64,000 nt of DNA, taken from contig JAJEAU010000015.1 of the NCBI GenBank assembly GCA_022824185.1, positions 62,001 to 126,000 of the forward strand, read 5' to 3'. The position numbers and the translations under genes were made by a program. Under the pieces are notes generated by a model. It saw only the letters and a list, made by a program, of their open reading frames with translations, ran no database searches and had not been told where the DNA came from. Shown here in pieces: positions 1 through 9,473 of the stretch. The DNA is from Dehalococcoidia bacterium. Its GTDB lineage: Bacteria > Chloroflexota > Dehalococcoidia > Lucifugimonadales > Lucifugimonadaceae. Each line of letters opens with the position of its first letter. The stretch's first letter is position 1.

Positions 1-1
1 T

Positions 2-394
2 TTGGACAAACTGCCGGAGTTCATGGCGAAAGCAAGCGATTCGCTCCGTAGGCTCGACGCGAACGTCATTTACGGGACGATTCGATTGATCGAGCAAGAC
101 GACGAAACATTCCTCAACTGGGCATCCGACAGGTTTGCCTGCATAGTAGTGAACCTACACGTCGATCACACCGACAACGGGAAAGACCAAGCAGCGGAGG
201 CGTTTAGGGCGCTCATCGACGATGCCATGTCTCTGGGAGGCAGTTACTTCCTGACCTACCACCGATACGCCACCGACGAACAACTACGCCGGGCCTACCC
301 ACAATTCGACAGTTTCTTGGACCAAAAGCGACTATTCGACCCAGGCCGTATATTCGCCAGCGACTGGTACGACCACTACCGGCAAGCGGCGTGA
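2..394 (+). CDS. FAD-linked oxidase, C-terminal fragment (cut by window edge)
   Basis: The 130 visible residues are the end of a larger gene that begins before the window. The tail, with a GGSYFLTYHRYAT segment followed by a RLFDPGRIFASDWYDHY-type ending, resembles the C-terminal cap of FAD-dependent oxidases of the PCMH/VAO type, where it closes over the flavin and substrate. The FAD-binding PCMH domain itself is outside the window, so the substrate cannot be guessed. It ends 62 bases before the stop of the convergent helicase gene. Family assignment is by pattern recognition of this tail only. Confidence 0.6.
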   Translation: MDKLPEFMAKASDSLRRLDANVIYGTIRLIEQDDETFLNWASDRFACIVVNLHVDHTDNGKDQAAEAFRALIDDAMSLGGSYFLTYHRYATDEQLRRAYPQFDSFLDQKRLFDPGRIFASDWYDHYRQAA

Positions 395-456
395 GTTGTG
401 TGTCGGGTTGTTTGGGGAGAATACAAATGGTGTGCAGGAAAGGTCTTGGGCTCGTC

Positions 457-3400
457 TCAATCCCAGAGCCAGTCGAGTTCGGTGAAGGCGAGGTTGCGTT
501 CGAAGTTGACGATGTTGTCGTTGACGTCGAGGATCAGGCATCGTTCATTGCCACCGTTTTTGACGCCTCTCAAGCCCCGTCCGATCATCTGGAAGTAGAG
601 ATTTGGGCTGTAGACTGGGCGAGCCACGATGATAGCCCGGGTTTTTGGGGCGTCGAATCCTTCTCGAAAGACGCCGTAGTTGACCAATACCTTCAATTCA
701 CCAGCCCGGAATTGCTCTACTACTTGGCGTCGCGTATAGCGGTCGGTACCTCCAGACACTGCTCGCGCGGAAATGCCATCGGCACTTAATATTGCCGCTA
801 ACGTTTGCGCGTGTTCGACAGATGTCGCGAATATAAGCGTTGGCCAGACTTCGGGTTGACTGCCGATGTGTACTTTGTATGCGTCGATGATTCGTTCGGT
901 ACGTTCGGCATCGCGGGCGATGCGGATCTCCGTATTTCGGGAAAGCCAGGGTGTTCGTTGTGCTTGCAAACTTTCTTCTTCAGAAAGTTCGAATTCGCTA
1001 CCGACGATCTGATCGTGTTCGGCAAAAGCAAGTACCTCCATCCGCTGTAGTTCGCGTACGACGACGTTCGCGTCGTTGGATTGGAATGCATCTCGATCCA
1101 AGCGATTGTTACCGAACCGGTTAACTAGACGTGCTGTTTCAGTTTCACTGTAACCACGATAGGGGGTGGCGGTAAGTCCCAATAAAAAAGGGTCGGTTGG
1201 ACGTTGCGGGCGTGAGAATCCGATGTCGCGCATCACCGCCGAAAAACTGGGTGCTGTTGAGCGGTGCGCTTCATCGAAAACCACCATCGTGAAATCGCGC
1301 AGAAACTCATATCCATACGAACGTTTGACAAACCTGCTGAGTAGCGTCTGAATTGTGGCAACTACGACGTGGAATTCGCTGGTAGAGGAGGGACGCGGTT
1401 GATTTCCCCACATTCTGGAGACGCGCAACGTTTTCCGTTCCGAGCCGATTGCGGACCAGACTTGTTGCCACGATTCGATCGCCTGCTCGCACAGCTCTTC
1501 GCGGTCAGCAACCCACAAAACACCACCGTTAAATCCATCGTCTCGCATGGCTTCAACGATTCCTTGCACGGCTACTCTAGTTTTACCTGATCCTGTCGGG
1601 AGACTTATCAACGCGCGCCGATTCCCATTGGCATAAGGCAAAGTAGCTACCATGTCACGCAATTTATCGATGATCGTTCGCTGGTATTTGTGTGCTTTTT
1701 TCAAGTTGAAGGGACCAGGAACGTCGATAAAGGGATCAAGCGAAGAACGCGGGTCACCCGCCCACTCTTTAGAAAAACCCAACGAACGCACAAAATCGAC
1801 AGTTTTCGGTCCGGAAGTCCAACGCTTGGGAGGGTTGAGGTGTTTCAGGAAACGAAGGTATTGTTTCAACGCTCCGGTGTGATACGTGGCGATGGCCGCC
1901 TCGGCCAGTTCTACGCCACTCATGACACTCCCGTTGCGCTCGTAATAAGCGATCAAAGAATCCGGGAGTTCGCTCCGTAAGTTCGAGGCGCCGACCGCGT
2001 TCAAAATTCTATGGGCATCATCTGGTTGGTTCGCGACCCCATAGCGAGCATCTTCGATTTCACGTGGCGTTGGTTGGTCGAGAATCGCATAGAGTGCGTC
2101 TTCATCAAGTGAGACGTGAAGAATGGCACATACTTCACGCAACTCATCAACGTCATCCATGCGCGACAAGTAGATGACGTTTTCTATCAGAGTGGATCGT
2201 TCGTCGATGCGTAAGCCATACTCGTCCTCAAACCACTGACAGCGTGAGATTTCGATGGTCATTAGGTCATGGGACAGGAAGGATTGCAATCCCGGCCAAA
2301 CTTCTATAATTAGTTCGGCGGGTTCGAAATTCGCGGCATGAATCCTGTGAGCGTCATGGAGGTTGAACGCTTCGCGGATCAAACTCGCATTTGGGTGATC
2401 GAGAAGGATACGCTGAGCTTCCGGGCTAGTTGGATTTTCGCCTAGGGCATCGGCAAAGTGAACAACTCCAGCCGAAGTCGAGATGTGGCCGTGTTCCTCA
2501 AGAGCAGAAATGGCTGGCTGAGGTACGGGCATGGTGCCGTATTGTGATTGCGTCTCGTGTTCAATGATCCATGGTTCGAAAGTCGATTTTTCAGATATCA
2601 ATGCATCAGTAAATCTGGCTTTGCTCTCCTCTGACAAGAGCGAAAATACGTTGACAGGGCCAATGCCTTTGGTATAAGCGAAATCGATCTTCATCAATTG
2701 AGGCCTTCGTCCGGTACTCACGTATGCGTGATGTTGAAATTCATCCGCGTACGTACTGCGGTACGCGCGGTAGCCGGGTTCAAAAGACGAGTCCCAACCA
2801 TCTTGCGGTTGATCTGAAATCCCCAAGCTCCTAATCAATTCGATATCTTGTCGATGGAAGTCAATATCCACGGCGACATCTCTGTCTCTACTACCGTCGC
2901 CAGGCACGATCAATCCGGGCAAAAGTACCGAGTGAATTGGATTCCAAGCACCGCCGATGGTTTTGAGGCGAAGATGTGATCTCCACGCATAACGGTCGCG
3001 AACTATCGACTCTGCCTTATCGACATCGATGTTCCGGCTCAAATCCCAGAACATCCGCCACTGGTTGTCTGAAACTTGACGCGATTCGAACGGATACTCA
3101 GGAATTGACCTGTTTACTAAAGACTCAAACCGCGTCTCAGTTGACGCCTCTTGAACTCCTAGGGTGATCAAAATGCGCCGGATTGATGGATCATTTGCCA
3201 ATTCGTGATGAACAGGCACACGCCCAGGCCAATCTGTGCCTTCCTCGGACGGCAGGTATAAGCTTCCATTCGGTGAAGCGAAGTCTCCGTTCTGCGTGAG
3301 GATGATCTTGCCGAATTCACGTCTATCCCTTGGGTACCTAGGAAGCGGAAGCCTTGACGCAATCCGAATAGCCGTTTTGGAAGCCTGTATTGCCTCGTCG

Positions 3401-5013
3401 GAAAGTACGCCTTCCACGAGAACTTCCAACCAAGCAGGTAAAGTTTCCGGTTCAGCCCCCGCGTTCTCACTCAGCCTTCCAACCTTTGCAATCCGCTCTC
3501 TGCTACGTAAGGCACTTGGGTGCAACCAATCCTTACGTCGGTGATTCCATGTCGCCCAATCCGAGTAAACTTCACGTGTTTCTTCGTTACTGCCGATACT
3601 CGGCGGAAATCTGATTGCGTCGGTCCGTACTAATTGCCCGTCCAAGTTTGGCAGGATATCGCGTTCAATCAGCGCATCGAACAGACGGGTTCGCAATTCG
3701 TCGGCATATTCATCGTCGCCAGCCTCGCGCCTTCGCGGCAATGCGTCTAGGTGCCTAGCAGGATCGTCGGGTATAGCAAGTTGGTGCAGATTGTTGGCTA
3801 TCAACTCGGATACGGCTTCAATCAGTTCTTCGTTGTATGGACCGGGGAGCAAATTCTGACGATCTTCGTTGGTTTTCCAACGGGCATTCACGATGCCTGC
3901 CACTATGCAGCTTTCTGTAGTGGGAAAATAGGCCCAAAAGTCGCCAGGCTCATTCATGCGGTCAAGTGGCACCGCCCAAGCGACGTCGATCTCGTCGTCT
4001 GGGTCGATGTCCGTTTGGTAATCTTCGCGTGCTGTATCAGATAATCGAATGCTTTTGGAGAATAGACGCCATCCGCTCTTAGTGAACTCTGCCTCCGAAC
4101 CCTTGCTCTCAAGCAAGGTTTCTTGCCCCTGAACTTTGATCGAAAAGTCAACGGACCACTCATCGACGTTGTCGATCAAAACCAACTGATGAACACCCGG
4201 CATGAAGAAAAGGCACTCGGGTTCGAATTCGTCGAATTGCAGTTGCAGCCTTGAATAAGCATCACGCTTTAGCGGTAATCGAACTATATTCTTCGCCCAA
4301 GACATCATCTCACGAAGAACGTCGTCGTTCTTGGCTTGCCTGATGGGGTCTAGCGGCTCAGGCAAACGTAGCACTGGACAAGGGAGGTCGCCCTGGATTT
4401 TCTCTCGGATTCTCTTTTCTGCTTTGTCACGATCGAATACGAATGACCCGGATCGACTGAAGAACTCAGGAGCGTCCGTTATGGCGAGCACGGATTTAAA
4501 CCCGAGTCCGAACTGACCAATAAACTCAGTGCCTTGTTTGGAAGACAGATGAGCCCTCATGAGAGAACGAACACCCGCGGTTGTGATGGGCGTCCCCTCG
4601 TCGGCGCAGTAAAGATAGTCATCCGTAATTCGAATCACGATCTTGCCGTCGCGATGCTTCAATGCATCCGCGCTGTTTTGTACCAGTTCAACCAGTTGGC
4701 GCGTAGCATAACCGCCGCGGAAGGAAAAACGCTCCGCTTGCGCGTCTTCATCGAGTCCATCAGGATCCTCAACGTACGCATTGAGGATTTTTCTGGTCTC
4801 GTCGGTAATGTACATACCGATCTCGCCGTCTGGGCCCGCCCATTCAGACGGATTCAAAACTGTCGGTGGTTCAGGCACGAAGACTTGACGTGCACCGTTT
4901 GCCGATCCGTTGCTCCGAACAGAGTCGCGGGCTCTCACGGCGGTAATAGAGTTTTGGGCCTCGCGCGCTTCTTTGCGTCGTCGTCTGCTTTTCTTTCCTC
5001 TGCGTCTTGCCAT
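457..5013 (-). CDS. GHKL-type ATPase / SF2 helicase fusion protein (1518 aa)
   Basis: A very large single-gene protein. Residues 1-20 are strongly basic. Residues about 105-180 carry GHKL/Hsp90-like ATPase motifs as in sacsin-type N-terminal domains: the N box ELVQNSADA, a DEGTPI G1 box and IGQFGLGFKS as the G2 box. A long middle region of about 900 residues has no motif I recognise. The last 400 residues are a superfamily 2 helicase: LPTGSGKT (about residue 1137), DEAH (about 1246), TATP (about 1280) and QMIGRGLRG (about 1477). The combination suggests an ATP-driven nucleic-acid remodeller; similar large ATPase-helicase proteins occur in anti-phage systems, but no nuclease or methylase partner sits beside it, so a defence role is inference. 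Start: ATG at 5013. Confidence 0.8.
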   Translation of the reverse strand: MARRRGKKSRRRRKEAREAQNSITAVRARDSVRSNGSANGARQVFVPEPPTVLNPSEWAGPDGEIGMYITDETRKILNAYVEDPDGLDEDAQAERFSFRGGYATRQLVELVQNSADALKHRDGKIVIRITDDYLYCADEGTPITTAGVRSLMRAHLSSKQGTEFIGQFGLGFKSVLAITDAPEFFSRSGSFVFDRDKAEKRIREKIQGDLPCPVLRLPEPLDPIRQAKNDDVLREMMSWAKNIVRLPLKRDAYSRLQLQFDEFEPECLFFMPGVHQLVLIDNVDEWSVDFSIKVQGQETLLESKGSEAEFTKSGWRLFSKSIRLSDTAREDYQTDIDPDDEIDVAWAVPLDRMNEPGDFWAYFPTTESCIVAGIVNARWKTNEDRQNLLPGPYNEELIEAVSELIANNLHQLAIPDDPARHLDALPRRREAGDDEYADELRTRLFDALIERDILPNLDGQLVRTDAIRFPPSIGSNEETREVYSDWATWNHRRKDWLHPSALRSRERIAKVGRLSENAGAEPETLPAWLEVLVEGVLSDEAIQASKTAIRIASRLPLPRYPRDRREFGKIILTQNGDFASPNGSLYLPSEEGTDWPGRVPVHHELANDPSIRRILITLGVQEASTETRFESLVNRSIPEYPFESRQVSDNQWRMFWDLSRNIDVDKAESIVRDRYAWRSHLRLKTIGGAWNPIHSVLLPGLIVPGDGSRDRDVAVDIDFHRQDIELIRSLGISDQPQDGWDSSFEPGYRAYRSTYADEFQHHAYVSTGRRPQLMKIDFAYTKGIGPVNVFSLLSEESKARFTDALISEKSTFEPWIIEHETQSQYGTMPVPQPAISALEEHGHISTSAGVVHFADALGENPTSPEAQRILLDHPNASLIREAFNLHDAHRIHAANFEPAELIIEVWPGLQSFLSHDLMTIEISRCQWFEDEYGLRIDERSTLIENVIYLSRMDDVDELREVCAILHVSLDEDALYAILDQPTPREIEDARYGVANQPDDAHRILNAVGASNLRSELPDSLIAYYERNGSVMSGVELAEAAIATYHTGALKQYLRFLKHLNPPKRWTSGPKTVDFVRSLGFSKEWAGDPRSSLDPFIDVPGPFNLKKAHKYQRTIIDKLRDMVATLPYANGNRRALISLPTGSGKTRVAVQGIVEAMRDDGFNGGVLWVADREELCEQAIESWQQVWSAIGSERKTLRVSRMWGNQPRPSSTSEFHVVVATIQTLLSRFVKRSYGYEFLRDFTMVVFDEAHRSTAPSFSAVMRDIGFSRPQRPTDPFLLGLTATPYRGYSETETARLVNRFGNNRLDRDAFQSNDANVVVRELQRMEVLAFAEHDQIVGSEFELSEEESLQAQRTPWLSRNTEIRIARDAERTERIIDAYKVHIGSQPEVWPTLIFATSVEHAQTLAAILSADGISARAVSGGTDRYTRRQVVEQFRAGELKVLVNYGVFREGFDAPKTRAIIVARPVYSPNLYFQMIGRGLRGVKNGGNERCLILDVNDNIVNFERNLAFTELDWLWD

Positions 5014-5104
5014 CGGGTACCTAGATCATCGTACAGCTTCGGTGACCAGTCGAGTTTAGCTGGAGAATTCGTTTGAGATAGTAACAGGGCTCTAGCTCGC
5101 GAAA

Positions 5105-6151
5105 TCACCCCTGCACAATATGCACCTTCACCGCCCCCGTCGTCTTATCGAACGCCGTATCAAACCCCTGCTCAACCTCCTCCAACCCGAATCGGTGCTT
5201 CACAGCATCCCGATACGGATACTGACCCGAAGCCAACAGATTGATCGCCACTTCGTAGTCGTGCACGCCGTCGATGATGCCATAGCAGTTTGACGAGATG
5301 ATCTTGATCTCCCGCAGCATCGGGTCGAAGAGATCGACCTCCATCGGGACTTTAATCCCGCCGAGGTAGACCATCGTCCCTTGATTGCGCGTGGCATTCA
5401 GCGCCTCGTGGAATGTAACCGTCTGGTGACCGCCGACCGATTCGACCACGACATCGGCCCCGACGCCGTCAGTGAGTTCCTTCACTCGGTCCGCAAGCTC
5501 CCCAGGCTCCGCTCCCGTAACTACGTCAGCACCCATCTTGGACGCCAAATCCGCTTGCTGAGGGTATTTGGCCGAGGCGATGACCTTGCTCGCGCCAAAG
5601 GCGTGGGCGCTGGCAATCGACGAGAGACCAATCGGCGCTGAACCCACTACCGCCACGACATCGCCAGGCTTCATCCCCGCGTACCGCAGACCGTGCACCG
5701 ACACCGCCATCGGCTCGACCAACGCACCATCGGTCCAGTCCATGTCGTCGCCCAGCTTGAAAAGCCCAAGCGGACGTCGGGTCATGTATTCGGCGAAACC
5801 GCCTCCCGAATCCTCCACGAAGTTCATGCAATGCCGATACTGACCGTAATTGCAATAACGGCAATCGAAGCAGGCGCGACCGGAGCACACGGTGTCGATC
5901 GCGACGCGGTCGCCCACTTGCAGTTTGTGATTCCCGGCCGGCAACTCGACGACTTCACCGGTCACCTCGTGACCAGATGGAAGGTCCTGAGCCTCGTCGC
6001 GGCGTGTCGTCATATGCAGGTCGGAGCCGCAGATACCGGTCTGACGCACACGGATCAATGCTGCGCCATCGAACATCTCGGGCATCGGTACGTCTTGTGT
6101 TCGGTAGACGCCGTTGCCATCGTCAAGAGCCGCTCTCATCGTCGTTGCCAT
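5105..6151 (-). CDS. Zinc-dependent medium-chain dehydrogenase (threonine/sorbitol dehydrogenase type)
   Basis: A 348-residue medium-chain dehydrogenase/reductase that should oxidise a secondary alcohol or polyol with NAD(P). The catalytic zinc site is visible as Cys41 in GICGSDLH and His61-Glu62 in SGHEVTG. The structural zinc loop has the classical four cysteines at 94, 97, 100 and 108. A Rossmann nucleotide-binding segment lies at about residues 165-182 (VVAVVGSAPIGL), although its glycine pattern is less regular than GxGxxG. Length fits the family. It stands alone, with about 90 bases to the helicase upstream on the same strand. The exact substrate is unknown; sugar-acid or polyol oxidation would fit the neighbouring dehydratase genes. 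Confidence 0.88.
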   Translation of the reverse strand: MATTMRAALDDGNGVYRTQDVPMPEMFDGAALIRVRQTGICGSDLHMTTRRDEAQDLPSGHEVTGEVVELPAGNHKLQVGDRVAIDTVCSGRACFDCRYCNYGQYRHCMNFVEDSGGGFAEYMTRRPLGLFKLGDDMDWTDGALVEPMAVSVHGLRYAGMKPGDVVAVVGSAPIGLSSIASAHAFGASKVIASAKYPQQADLASKMGADVVTGAEPGELADRVKELTDGVGADVVVESVGGHQTVTFHEALNATRNQGTMVYLGGIKVPMEVDLFDPMLREIKIISSNCYGIIDGVHDYEVAINLLASGQYPYRDAVKHRFGLEEVEQGFDTAFDKTTGAVKVHIVQG

Positions 6152-6280
6152 GTTTCTGCCTCGTTATAACTCGTCGCCGATCAGGTGTTGGGTCAAGGAT
6201 ACGTCGAATCGTCTACCTGCCCAACCGATACAATCTCGCACACGTCGGGAGTTAATCAACCGACCGAGGTCCAGTTAAAC

Positions 6281-6523
6281 GTGCCTTACTACGTGTACCA
6301 AGATGATGGAGGCTATCGAGCGCGAATTCACGCCGATGAGTGCGTCTTCTATCTCCGACGAACCCGCAAAGAGCGGCCGACCTACCGTTGGATCGGACCG
6401 ATTGAGGAACTCCAGAAAGCACAAGATATCGTCGACGAATGGTTGGAGGGACGCAAGGCGCGGATGAGAACCGTTGCGGTCGTCGAAGTTGGCAAGTGCC
6501 GATTGTGCATCGGCGGCGATTGA
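6281..6523 (+). CDS. Small conserved-looking hypothetical protein (80 aa)
   Basis: A short frame from GTG 6281, reading VPYYVYQDDGGYRARIHA, then DECVFYLRR and a charged helical segment (IEELQKAQDIVDEWLEG). It ends CRLCIGGD with two cysteines. The composition (aromatic beta strands followed by a helix) looks like a real small domain rather than an antisense shadow, and no other gene claims this stretch. It ends 20 bases before the ATG of the enolase-superfamily gene, so the two could be co-transcribed. I do not recognise the family. An in-frame start at 6185 also exists, but the residues before 6281 look non-coding. Confidence 0.45.
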   Translation: MPYYVYQDDGGYRARIHADECVFYLRRTRKERPTYRWIGPIEELQKAQDIVDEWLEGRKARMRTVAVVEVGKCRLCIGGD

Positions 6524-6543
6524 AATCTGCAGAAACCAACACT

Positions 6544-7689
6544 ATGAAGATCACAAACGTCAAACTCTCCATCCTCGAAATGGACGGCACCGACCCGTAC
6601 TACGACCTGATCAAGCTACAAGGCCAACGGCGCGAGCGCTGGCTGCATCACACCGTCGCGGCGCGAGAAAAGACTCGCTACGAGTACGTGCTTCACGTCG
6701 AGACCGATGAAGGCGTTGTCGGCATCTGCACCACTCCTGGCGACGGACACACCGGATTGCATCCTGGGGATGTCGCACAATTGCAGGCCCTAGTTGTCGG
6801 CGAAGACCCGCTGAAGCGCGAATATCTCTACCAAAAGCTGCACCAAGGCACGCGTTGGGTCTATCGACCCCCGAGCTGGTTCGGCGGCTTCGACAACTGC
6901 CTGTGGGACATCGCAGGAAAGGTCGCAAACCTGCCCGTCTATTCACTCCTCGGCAAGGTGCGAGACGCGATCTACGCCTACTACAACACCCGCGGTGCGA
7001 CGATCGAGGAGGCGGTTGAGGACGCACAAAACGCTGTGGATCTCGGCTTCGTCGCAGTGAAGGACCACTTCTACCACCCCGTCGAAGAGAACATCCGGTG
7101 GCTGACCGCGATCCGTGAGGCAGTCGGCGACGAAATCGATTGCATGCATGACCCCGTCGCCATCTACACCTTGGAAGAAGCCATCAAAGTCGGACGTGCT
7201 CTCGAGGACCTGGACTACCGATGGTTCGAAGAGCCATTGCCGGAGCGCAACCACAACCAACTCGTCAAGCTGGCGAAAACGCTCGACATCCCCATCATGG
7301 CAACCGAGACCTTCATGTACGACACCGACCTTTGCGCCCAATACCTGATCTCCGGCGCAACCGACCTGATACGCCAAAACGCTCGCCACGGCACAACCAA
7401 CCTCATGAAACTCGCGCACCTCGCCGAACTCCACGGCACCAACGTCGAGTTGAATGGCCCTGGCGGACTCTACGGCCTCGTCCACGCCCACCTCCTCTGC
7501 GCCATTCAAAACACGTCTTACTACGAGTACTTCCCCGGCGGTCGCCACGACAAAGACGGCGAGCAGATTGGCCTAACCAACTGGGTCGCACCCATCGATG
7601 GGAAGCTGACTCCACCCGATGCGCCTGGCTGGGGCGCCGAGTGGGATTGGAAGCAATTTGAGAAGCGGACGGTGGAGGTTATCGAGTGA
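6544..7689 (+). CDS. Divergent enolase-superfamily protein (mandelate racemase/muconate lactonizing family)
   Basis: 381 residues with the capping domain and barrel of the MR/MLE family. Putative metal-site acids are present: Asp203 in the DCMHDP strand end, Glu229 in WFEEPL and Glu255 in ATETF. A single lysine, Lys173 in AVKDHF, replaces the usual KxK. The general-base dyad looks absent: the IQPD-like strand reads IRQNA (Asn279), and the segment that normally holds the catalytic His reads VELNGPGG (about 301-308). Members of this family dehydrate, epimerise or cycloisomerise sugar acids after abstracting an alpha proton; with the dyad gone, the chemistry must depend on Lys173 or differ. Start chosen at ATG 6544 because MKITNVKL matches family N termini; upstream codons do not. 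It shares a GTGA overlap with the next gene. Confidence 0.82.
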   Translation: MKITNVKLSILEMDGTDPYYDLIKLQGQRRERWLHHTVAAREKTRYEYVLHVETDEGVVGICTTPGDGHTGLHPGDVAQLQALVVGEDPLKREYLYQKLHQGTRWVYRPPSWFGGFDNCLWDIAGKVANLPVYSLLGKVRDAIYAYYNTRGATIEEAVEDAQNAVDLGFVAVKDHFYHPVEENIRWLTAIREAVGDEIDCMHDPVAIYTLEEAIKVGRALEDLDYRWFEEPLPERNHNQLVKLAKTLDIPIMATETFMYDTDLCAQYLISGATDLIRQNARHGTTNLMKLAHLAELHGTNVELNGPGGLYGLVHAHLLCAIQNTSYYEYFPGGRHDKDGEQIGLTNWVAPIDGKLTPPDAPGWGAEWDWKQFEKRTVEVIE

Positions 7690-8336
7690 ATCGAGAACGA
7701 CGGGTCGATCGGTTCGTTGATTCGCTTGCCCAAGCCAGACCGCCCAATGATCTTAGCGAAAACGTGTATCGCTGCGCCACTCGCCGCGAGAACTTAACGC
7801 GATGGCTCACGTCGTACATCGATTCTCCAAGTTCTGCAATCTTCATCGGGGAAGCGCCTGGGATTAAGGGAGCACGTTTAACTGGTATCCCCTTTACATC
7901 GCCGGCAATCATGAGTGGTTGCGAATCGGACCCATGGAGTGCTTTCAGCCCGGCAACTGGAATACGGATTCCGAAGGGCGCAAATGCGGGCCAATCAGAA
8001 AGCACTGCGACGATTTTCTGGAAAGCCATGAGACGCTATTTTGCTGAATTGCCGCGTCCGATGACTTGGAACGCCTACCCTTTTTGGCCGCATCAAGAAG
8101 ACGGATTGAAAAACCGAACTCCACGTGATGAGGAGTTGAGATTTGGTCACAAATGGCTTAGTGATATCGTCGAAATGCATCCAAAGGCGAGGATTATCGC
8201 CGTTGGACGTAAAGCCGAGAAAGCTCTGAGAGAAATCGGTTTTGATGCAGAATACGTCAGACATCCCGCGAATGGCGGCGCTTCTGATTTCGATGAAGGA
8301 GTCAAGCGGATTACTGATTTACTGAGATGGCCATGA
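7686..8336 (+). CDS. Uracil-DNA glycosylase superfamily protein
   Basis: 216 residues with a UDG-like fold signature: IFIGEAPG at about 52-59 followed by a GIPF loop, a WNAYPFWPH strand near 128-136 and the C-terminal RHPANGG loop that inserts into DNA. Such enzymes remove uracil or other damaged bases, or belong to UDG-like proteins of unknown substrate. The start is GTG 7686, overlapping the stop of the enolase-superfamily gene by four bases, so the pair is translationally coupled. This is an odd partnership of catabolic enzyme and repair enzyme, and may be only transcriptional convenience. I see no iron-sulfur cysteine cluster, so it is not the typical family 4 or 5 enzyme. Confidence 0.72.
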   Translation: MNRERRVDRFVDSLAQARPPNDLSENVYRCATRRENLTRWLTSYIDSPSSAIFIGEAPGIKGARLTGIPFTSPAIMSGCESDPWSAFSPATGIRIPKGANAGQSESTATIFWKAMRRYFAELPRPMTWNAYPFWPHQEDGLKNRTPRDEELRFGHKWLSDIVEMHPKARIIAVGRKAEKALREIGFDAEYVRHPANGGASDFDEGVKRITDLLRWP

Positions 8337-8340
8337 TTAG

Positions 8341-9462
8341 ATGAGCGCCAATCTACCCCAATCGCACCGCGACCCCAAACGCTACGAACGCATCAAGCTA
8401 GCTTTCGGACTAGCTAACCTGCTCATCTACGTCCTCATCCCCGCCGTCGTCCTCCTCTCCGGCTTCTCCGCCTCGATGCGAGACTGGATATCCGACTGGA
8501 CCGGCGGATACGTCATCCTCGGCGCAGTCGTTTACATCGTTATCGGCTCGGCGATTCTAGAACTCATCACACTCCCGCTTGGATATGTCTCAGGTCACGT
8601 CATCGAACAGCGTTACGGCCTCAATCGACGTTCAGTGTCCGGATGGGCCATCGACTGGCTCAAAGGCCTAGGCCTCCAGACCGTCCTCTTGGCAGTATTC
8701 GTCGGTTGCATCTACGCTCTCTTGGCCGTCGATCCCGATCTCTGGTGGATCTGGGCGTGGCTCGTATTCTCGCTGATCTCCATATTCATGGCCGCAATCG
8801 CACCCGTCGTACTAATGCCGATCTTCTTCAAGTTCGAGCCGTTGCCCGACGGCGAATTGAAAGACCGCTTGTTCCGTCTCTCCGAAACGCTCGGAACCTT
8901 TGTGCAGGGAGCCTACATCTGGAAGCTGGGCGATCGCACCGAGAAAGCCAACGCCGCTCTCGCCGGATGGGGCAAAACCCGCCGCATCATCATCTCTGAC
9001 ACCCTCATCGAGAGCCACAATCCCGACGAGATCGAAGTCATCATCGCCCATGAGATGGGACACCACGTCAACGGCGACATCTGGCGAGGCATCGTAATCC
9101 AGATCGCCATTATCTTCGTCTCGATGTGGGGCATCGATCTAGCACTGGCCGCATGGTCCGGATCCTTCGGCTTGAACGGGTCGCTAGACGACTTTGCAAA
9201 CCTGCCCCTGCTAGCACTGATCAGCACCGCAGTCGGCCTGGTTGCTCTACCCCTCGCAAACGCCTACTCCCGCCACCGCGAAACCGCCGCAGACGACTTC
9301 GCCATCGAGGTCACCGGCATGCGTTCAGAATTCATCAGCGCAATGGAAAAACTCGCAAAACGCAACCTCTCCAACGCGGAACCGCACCCGCTAATTGAAA
9401 CCATCCTTCACAGCCACCCAAGTGTCAGTCGACGGATTGCTCGTGCGCGTGGATCAGACTAA
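8341..9462 (+). CDS. M48 family membrane zinc metallopeptidase (Ste24/CAAX-protease-like)
   Basis: A 373-residue integral membrane protease. Hydrophobic segments cover about residues 22-45, 62-85, 105-155 and 245-300. The zinc motif HEMGHH is at residues 237-242 and the third ligand is probably the Glu of ETAADDFA near 314. The N-terminal half resembles the Ste24 peptidase N-terminal domain rather than the shorter HtpX type. It probably degrades or trims membrane proteins. ATG 8341 lies five bases after the UDG-like stop, so it is likely the third gene of that operon. Confidence 0.88.
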   Translation: MSANLPQSHRDPKRYERIKLAFGLANLLIYVLIPAVVLLSGFSASMRDWISDWTGGYVILGAVVYIVIGSAILELITLPLGYVSGHVIEQRYGLNRRSVSGWAIDWLKGLGLQTVLLAVFVGCIYALLAVDPDLWWIWAWLVFSLISIFMAAIAPVVLMPIFFKFEPLPDGELKDRLFRLSETLGTFVQGAYIWKLGDRTEKANAALAGWGKTRRIIISDTLIESHNPDEIEVIIAHEMGHHVNGDIWRGIVIQIAIIFVSMWGIDLALAAWSGSFGLNGSLDDFANLPLLALISTAVGLVALPLANAYSRHRETAADDFAIEVTGMRSEFISAMEKLAKRNLSNAEPHPLIETILHSHPSVSRRIARARGSD

Positions 9463-9473
9463 CGCCCTCCCCG

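Noticed and set aside
391..789. A 132-codon frame starting at the end of the oxidase gene
   Set aside because: Antisense to the conserved helicase C terminus; no independent support.
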